Shown: piece by piece, positions 59,016 through 64,000 of the stretch
How the letters are laid out: the number at the start of each line of letters is the position of its first letter
How positions within the stretch are numbered: the stretch's first letter is position 1
Made by a program: the position numbers and the translations under genes
Origin: Cheiracanthium punctorium
Taxonomy: Eukaryota > Arthropoda > Arachnida > Araneae > Cheiracanthiidae
Length of the DNA stretch: 64,000 nucleotides
Direction of reading: 5' to 3'
Assembly: GCA_038373885.1 (NCBI GenBank)
Contig: JAWZYV010019947.1
Span: 1-64,000, forward strand
Notes under the pieces: model-generated
The model's input: the letters and a program-made list of their open reading frames with translations, nothing else
The model's database searches: none
Told to the model about the DNA's origin: nothing

Positions 59016-60240
59016 TGATTATGTAAGATGCAGGGTATCCACCAACCACTAAAAAAGGGTCGTATAAAAGTAAATACAAGTAACCAGTGATCGATCTAGT
59101 ATTTTTTCAGAAGAGTAAAAATACGCCTAAACATTTTTAGAGGGAGTATTTTCTTTTTCAAAGGATTAATTAAAACAACGAATAATTATGCTAAATTTTC
59201 AAATACATAATGAAATTGCATTTGGAACATAAATAATAACTGATTATACAAGGTACATAAATGTCAAATCATCGAAAACTAGTACAATCACTGAATTTTT
59301 TAAATTCGAAAACAGTAAATCATAATTATTTATCACAATATATCTAATTTTGTAAATAAAAGCAATTCGTATAAACACGCATTCCGAAAATCTTAAGGCG
59401 TATTCTGAATTTATAAGGCGTGAAATACGCATCTAGAGGCGTTATCAGGATCACTGCAAGTAACAATTATCAATTTTCTAGTATCATTAAATTTTAAAAA
59501 ATGCACTAAAGGGAACAGTTAAAAGAAAAATCTTAACAATATAATTTTCTAGTTCTAGAGGAAAAAGAGAAATAATAAAGAGCATAACTTGTCATTTTCA
59601 GATTACTATATTAGTTGTCTAGAGTAAAGGAAATGTCCCAAATATTTGAAGCATAAAAATTGCATTTTTCAACCAAAACGGCACCCCAAGTTGCCCAATC
59701 TTTAATTTAGTAGCAAGTCTCCTTTTTAGTGGCTGGTGGATGAACACCCTGTATTCAGGGTGTCCACTAATGCCAGGGTAGCAAAATTAGTTTAATTAGT
59801 ATCGTCACTGACAAAAAATGTTGGAAGTTTAGTAGCCATTTTCTTAATTTTAGTTATCAAAATAGTAGCATTTTTGCATGACTTTGTAGTTAAATAAACG
59901 TGCATTATTTGGCTTCATTTAAAGAAACTGAATAATAAATAAATAAAATAAACGCCACGTGTTATAGAACAGAGCATGTAGAACATTTATTTTTATAGTA
60001 TAATTAAAAAAAAAAAAAAAACATTAGAATGTTGGATGAATGCCCAATCACAACAAAAAGAAAAGGGAGTTGACAAAAACCAAAATCTGATCTTCAAATT
60101 AGTCACCTGAAGTAGCCAAAAACTTGAAAATAGTATGAAAATTATTTTTCTTTAATTAAAAAAAGTTGCCTCATCTTTGAATTAGCAGCAAAAATAGCTT
60201 TTTTAGTAGTTGGTGGATACCCTGCATCTTACATACACTG
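59016..60240. mobile_element. Pair of CAGGGTGTCCACYAAC elements with inverted outer ends
   Basis: The outer ends are ATGTAAGATGCAGGGTATCC and its complement, so even the flank GTAAGATG is inverted. An internal junction at about 59748-59765 (ACACCCTGTATTCAGGGTGT) puts two elements back to back. Both carry TAGTAGCAA and TTTTTAGTGGCTGGTGG motifs. Confidence 0.65.
59085..59456. mobile_element. hAT MITE with perfect 8-bp duplication
   Basis: 372 bp. The ends are CAGTGATCGATCTAG and (complement) CAGTGATCCTGATAACGC. CAAGTAAC lies at 59077-59084 and 59457-59464. It is nested inside the preceding element. Confidence 0.88.
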
Positions 60241-60591
60241 AGTGTTCCTTATTAATTTAAATCAATATGATAAAATTTATAACCAATTCTTTTCACAAGA
60301 AAAACTGGTGTTTGAAAGTTAAATTTCATTAGAAACCTTGTAATACAACACACATAAATAAATGCTAATGTGTGATATTATATAATTTCAACTCTGCAAT
60401 ATTATACAGGGTGTCCCAAAAGGTGGTTACGGGCTTTAAGTCTTTTTCTATTAGAGATAAGTGAGTGGTGTAAATTGAAAAAAAGTTCAAAATAATGTCA
60501 GAAATAAGAATCAGTTACACTTTTTTATACGACCCCCATACAAAATTCCCAGTTAGAAAGTTTTTATTTTCCACCCACCAAGACTAATACA

Positions 60592-61441
60592 GGGTTCATA
60601 CTCATTTTTCAAAATGAAATTTCCTGAGTTTTCCAGGTGATTTTTCAAGAATTTTATGATATTCAAAGGTAATCAAATTATGATAACAGAAATCAAAATT
60701 CCTTCCTCAATTGTACCATAAACAATGGATTACATCATCAATATGGTTTCATATTCAATTTGACTTACAAAAACCAGGAATTATGTAAAAGCTTTAGAGG
60801 AGTGAAAAGAGTTTTCAGCACTTTACTGATTGACAGATCCACAATAAATTGTTTATACTACACTCAGTACACAAGGTTATCGGTAAACATTTCCATATTC
60901 TTTAGTACCAAGGGCGGCATATTTAAGAAGGGACAGACCCTTCTGAAACAAGGGTGTTCTTCAGGCTGAAATTTTAAAGGGAACCATTGGACTTTTTAGA
61001 TAGGTCTATAAATTGTTCAAAATGCAAATTGAATGTGTGATATTGTAAAGTATATGAATAAAGAGTTTTAAAATAAAAGTTTGGAGGGGATGTCATGGCT
61101 CCCTCAGTGGAGCCTTCCTTGTTCTGAAAATGTAAAACAATAATTTTAAACAATAGTAACAATAAGGTTTAAAATAGATGATTCCTCTTGTATACATCCA
61201 TTTCCGATAGTGTGCACGCTTCATTAGGGAAGTAGTTGGCCAATGCATGGAGTGAAGAAGGCCGTAAAAAGAAAGAAATATAAAAAAAGAGTGGTAATTT
61301 TTTTTTTTTAATCCAGGGTTGGAGCAGAATTTTCCAGGTTTTTACAGGAAAATTAAATTTTCCATGAGATTTCCCTGAGTTTTAAGAGCTAATTTTCAAT
61401 TCCCTGAGTTTTCCAGGTTTCCCTGAGGGCGTATGAACCCT
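60592..61441. mobile_element. Nested CAGGGTTCATAC element
   Basis: CAGGGTTCATACTC at the left and (complement) CAGGGTTCATACGCCC at the right, with repeated CCCTGAGTTTTCCAGGT motifs. hAT-like; no duplication found. Confidence 0.65.
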
Positions 61442-61669
61442 GATGACATATATACCCAATTTGAGCTCAATCGAATGCCCCATTTAGGAGCTATCATGTT
61501 CACTCACTCACTATTCAGAACTCAAAACGTGTAAATACACCAAAATCTCAAAGTCAAAACTTTCATGATTACAATACTTTCCTTACATGGTACATGTTCG
61601 GAAAGTAATAATGCAGAAACTGCCCGAGAATTTTGACAACAATATATGAATTCACCTGAAATTTCTTGC

Positions 61670-62590
61670 ATGTTTGTTTACCTGACGATGAGGCGATTGA
61701 GACCTACTGGTGCTTTTCGTCCTAAACCTGGCTCTGGGAGAAATCGCTTGTACGGTGAAAACGAAGAAACTGATATTATAGTGCATTTTTCTGCCAACTC
61801 ACGTACAAGTATTTGAAAAGCAACAGTGACTTTGGAACTACCTATAACATCAATTGATAGAATTCTTGAAAAACATAATTGGCATCCATTTTGTGGAAAT
61901 GGACTGCAAGCAATCCATCCATCTGATTTTGCTCGAGGTCTAGCATTCTGCAATTGGTTATTAATTCAACAAGATAAAAATGTTAATTTTGTTAAAAATA
62001 TTAAGTGGATGGATGAATGTTTATTTACAGAAGATGGGTCAATAAATACTCATAACGATCATTATTCGAATAATACAAAACCATATTTTGTGCAAGAAAT
62101 ACACGACCAAGAAAATTTTCTGTCTTTGTGTGGTGCGGAATTTGGAATGGAGAACTGGCTGGTCCTGTGTTTTATGAAAGGACACTTACAGCCTCAAAAT
62201 ATCTGCAGCTTATTTTAGATGGCATAGTAACAGATATTTTGAAGAATACACCATTATCGTATGTAAAATGAGTGTATTTTCAACAAGTTGGAGCACCTGC
62301 ACACAAGGCTATAAGTGTAACAAACTAGCTCAATGTTAACTTTGATAAACAATGCATTGGTTTGAAAGGAGTCACAGAATGGCCCTCCTGATCCCCTGAT
62401 CTAAAGCCGCTCGATTTTTATTTTCACGGTTGGCTTCAAACACTAGATTTTAAACTCGCACTCTATAAATGCAATTCATCTAAAACAAAAAATAATCGAT
62501 GCATGCAAGACTATTACTGGAGAAGAACTTCAAAATATTTACAGAAGCATTATTAGAAGAGCTCGGTTATTTATTTCGAGAATGCTTTAT
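61670..62590 (+). pseudogene. Mariner-family transposase pseudogene
   Basis: The pieces read LTMRRLRPTGAFRPKPGSGR, SIDRILEKHNWHPF, then IKWMDECLFTEDGSI (first catalytic Asp present) and YFQQVGAPAHKAI, where the second catalytic Asp of QQDGAPAH is Val, then WPS, stop, SPDLKPLDFYFHGWL. Stops and frameshifts occur throughout. The family has about 350 residues; most of the length is represented. Confidence 0.85.
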
Positions 62591-63418
62591 AAATTGCATT
62601 TTCTTTATTTGAATTTTCAGCATTTTTATATGAGTGGTACCCTCTAAAAGGTTTATAAAATTGAACGTTTAGCAATCGAAATAGGTATTTATTCATTTTC
62701 AAAAAAATTGTTTTAATTTTAAAATTACATGCATTTACGTAAATGTTATTGATTGTACATTTAATGTGTTTATTTGCAGTGAAACTTTTTATAAATATAA
62801 ATATTAGTAACACAATAAAGCATAAATAAGAAAAAAAAAAAAAATGTGTACATAACAAGACTCACAAAATTTGCATATTCTTTAGCTTTCCGTTTATCTT
62901 GTGTGTATAAGGTTTTAAATCACGTTCAGATTTAGTTGATTACCAAAAATTTTTTTTAAATATTTCATACTCAAGATGCTTAATTTGAAACACATTCCAA
63001 GTTGCAATATCATATTTCTGAACCAAAAATTCCCATTATCAATTTGTATATGCCCTATTTTCACCGAGAAAAAAAGACATATAATAAAAAATGTCCAGAA
63101 AAATGGTGTAAGTCCAATTTTTTTCTGCATCATAGTTCAATTAGTGTTAGAGATAGGGTTATGCATTTTTTTTTTTCCCCCTATTGGTCTTGTTGGATGG
63201 AAAATAAGAACTTTCTAGCTGAAGATTCTTTTGTACGGGGGTCGTATAAAAATTTAAAAACTATAACTTTTTGAGGATTAGCAAGAGGAAATTTTTCTTA
63301 ACGGATTCTTATTTCCGACCTTATTTTGAACATTTTTTCGATTTACACTACCCACTTATCTCTAACAGATAAGGATTTAAAGCCCATAACCACCTTTTTG
63401 GAACACCCTGTATAATAC

Positions 63419-64000
63419 CATGTAATATATCCATTTTCAAAAAGAGAAAGAGCAGCATAATTTTAACAATTTTTATAATAGTTAATGAAAAGAGAATGAT
63501 TTATTGTGTTTGTAAATAAATCTTACAAACAGATGCAGATATTTATGGTAGATTATATCTTAAAAATCAACTAACTACCAAAAATTCTGAGTATTTTAAT
63601 ATCATAGATTTGTAAAAAATTAAAAATATAAAAATGAAATAGGGGTCTACTTTGAATCCTACAGCATTGGAAATTAAAAAAAGATTAATGCTAAAGAAAA
63701 AATTATCATTCCCATGACGGAGAGTAAAAGTTTGAAATTAGAATCTAGCATAATTTTCTGGGCAATTTAAAGTGGATTTCTGCAAAAATCCAGATCTACT
63801 TTCTAGACAGAAGACTGGAAAAAAAGTGCTGTTTTCTGGAAGACTTTAGATTTCATAAACACATATCTTCATATATGCTAAATGCAAACTTAAATAAACA
63901 TTTTCCAGATACATTTTGCCTAGCAAATTTTAACTCAATCGAATGCAGTGTTTGGATGCTAATGCACTTCAAGTAATTTTGGCCTCAGTGCATAAGAATA
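63419..64000. other. Intronic stretch to window edge
   Basis: 63630-63740 resembles the duplicated unit at 27880 and 28085 (GGGGTCTA..., GCATTGGAAATTAAA, then a GAYGGA block). No VRK1 N-lobe exon is visible. Confidence 0.4.

Larger units (their letters stand above)
60401..63418 (+). mobile_element. Mariner-superfamily element with long terminal repeats
   Basis: Both ends read TATTATACAGGGTGTCCC(TCC) inward, then AAGGTGGTTAYGGGCTTTAA, and homology continues for roughly 200 bp (GAGATAAGTGRGT, ATACGACCCCC, TAGAAAGT). It contains one dead transposase and one nested element. Confidence 0.85.

Noticed and set aside
63419..64000. VRK1 N-lobe exon
   Set aside because: I searched the minus strand for a glycine-rich loop and the ATP-binding Lys region and saw neither.

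Overview
The window is animal nuclear DNA: very AT-rich, with long spliced introns, tRNA-derived SINEs, Tc1/mariner, Tigger/pogo and hAT transposons and many homopolymer runs. Nothing bacterial is present (no operons, no Shine-Dalgarno sites). An arthropod fits best and a chelicerate such as a spider is plausible, but that last step is inference from genome texture, not a marker gene.

Only two protein-coding genes can be defended. (1) Near the left end, on the minus strand at 1635-3182, is an intronless 515-codon gene. It joins an AlkB-like (2-oxoglutarate/iron dioxygenase fold) region that has lost most metal and cosubstrate residues, a Myc-type nuclear localisation signal, one clear and one probable PC4/SUB1-like single-stranded-DNA-binding domain, and a Cys/His-rich tail. 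I know no described protein with this layout, and it is the best candidate here for something undescribed. (2) From about 58.3 kb down to 26.25 kb, on the minus strand, lie eight exons of a VRK1-type (vaccinia-related kinase) gene. The exons join in frame and cover the kinase domain from before the HxD loop to the stop. The N-lobe exons must lie beyond 64 kb. The last two exons together create a C-terminal AT-hook, half encoded on each side of a 6.7-kb intron.

Most of the rest is transposon debris, often nested. At 7.83-18.77 kb a single Tc1-like element of about 1.2 kb has been split into five pieces by four later insertions: a fold-back element with a GTTA duplication, an AAGCTT-rich element, a hAT-type element with CACCCAAG duplications, and a Tigger element at TA. 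At 19.29-24.13 kb a TA-flanked element contains a 4.2-kb hAT copy with near-perfect 8-bp duplications. That hAT still carries a BED-finger piece and a C-terminal transposase piece, and itself holds a tandem satellite, a MITE, SINEs and an inverted copy of the neighbouring Tigger.

The VRK1 introns (26-58 kb) hold three copies of one roughly 170-bp MITE, several hAT MITEs (best case 41.2-42.0 kb), a hAT/ZBED-type transposase pseudogene at 43.5-44.7 kb and a 747-bp near-complete palindrome ending about 20 bases past a splice donor. They also hold an inverted pair of decayed repeats (48.0-51.9 and 55.8-56.7 kb), one arm of which serves as an empty site for a hAT insertion in the other. Upstream of the last visible exon are a nested hAT array (59-60.2 kb) and a 3-kb mariner-family element with long terminal inverted repeats and a dead transposase (60.4-63.4 kb).
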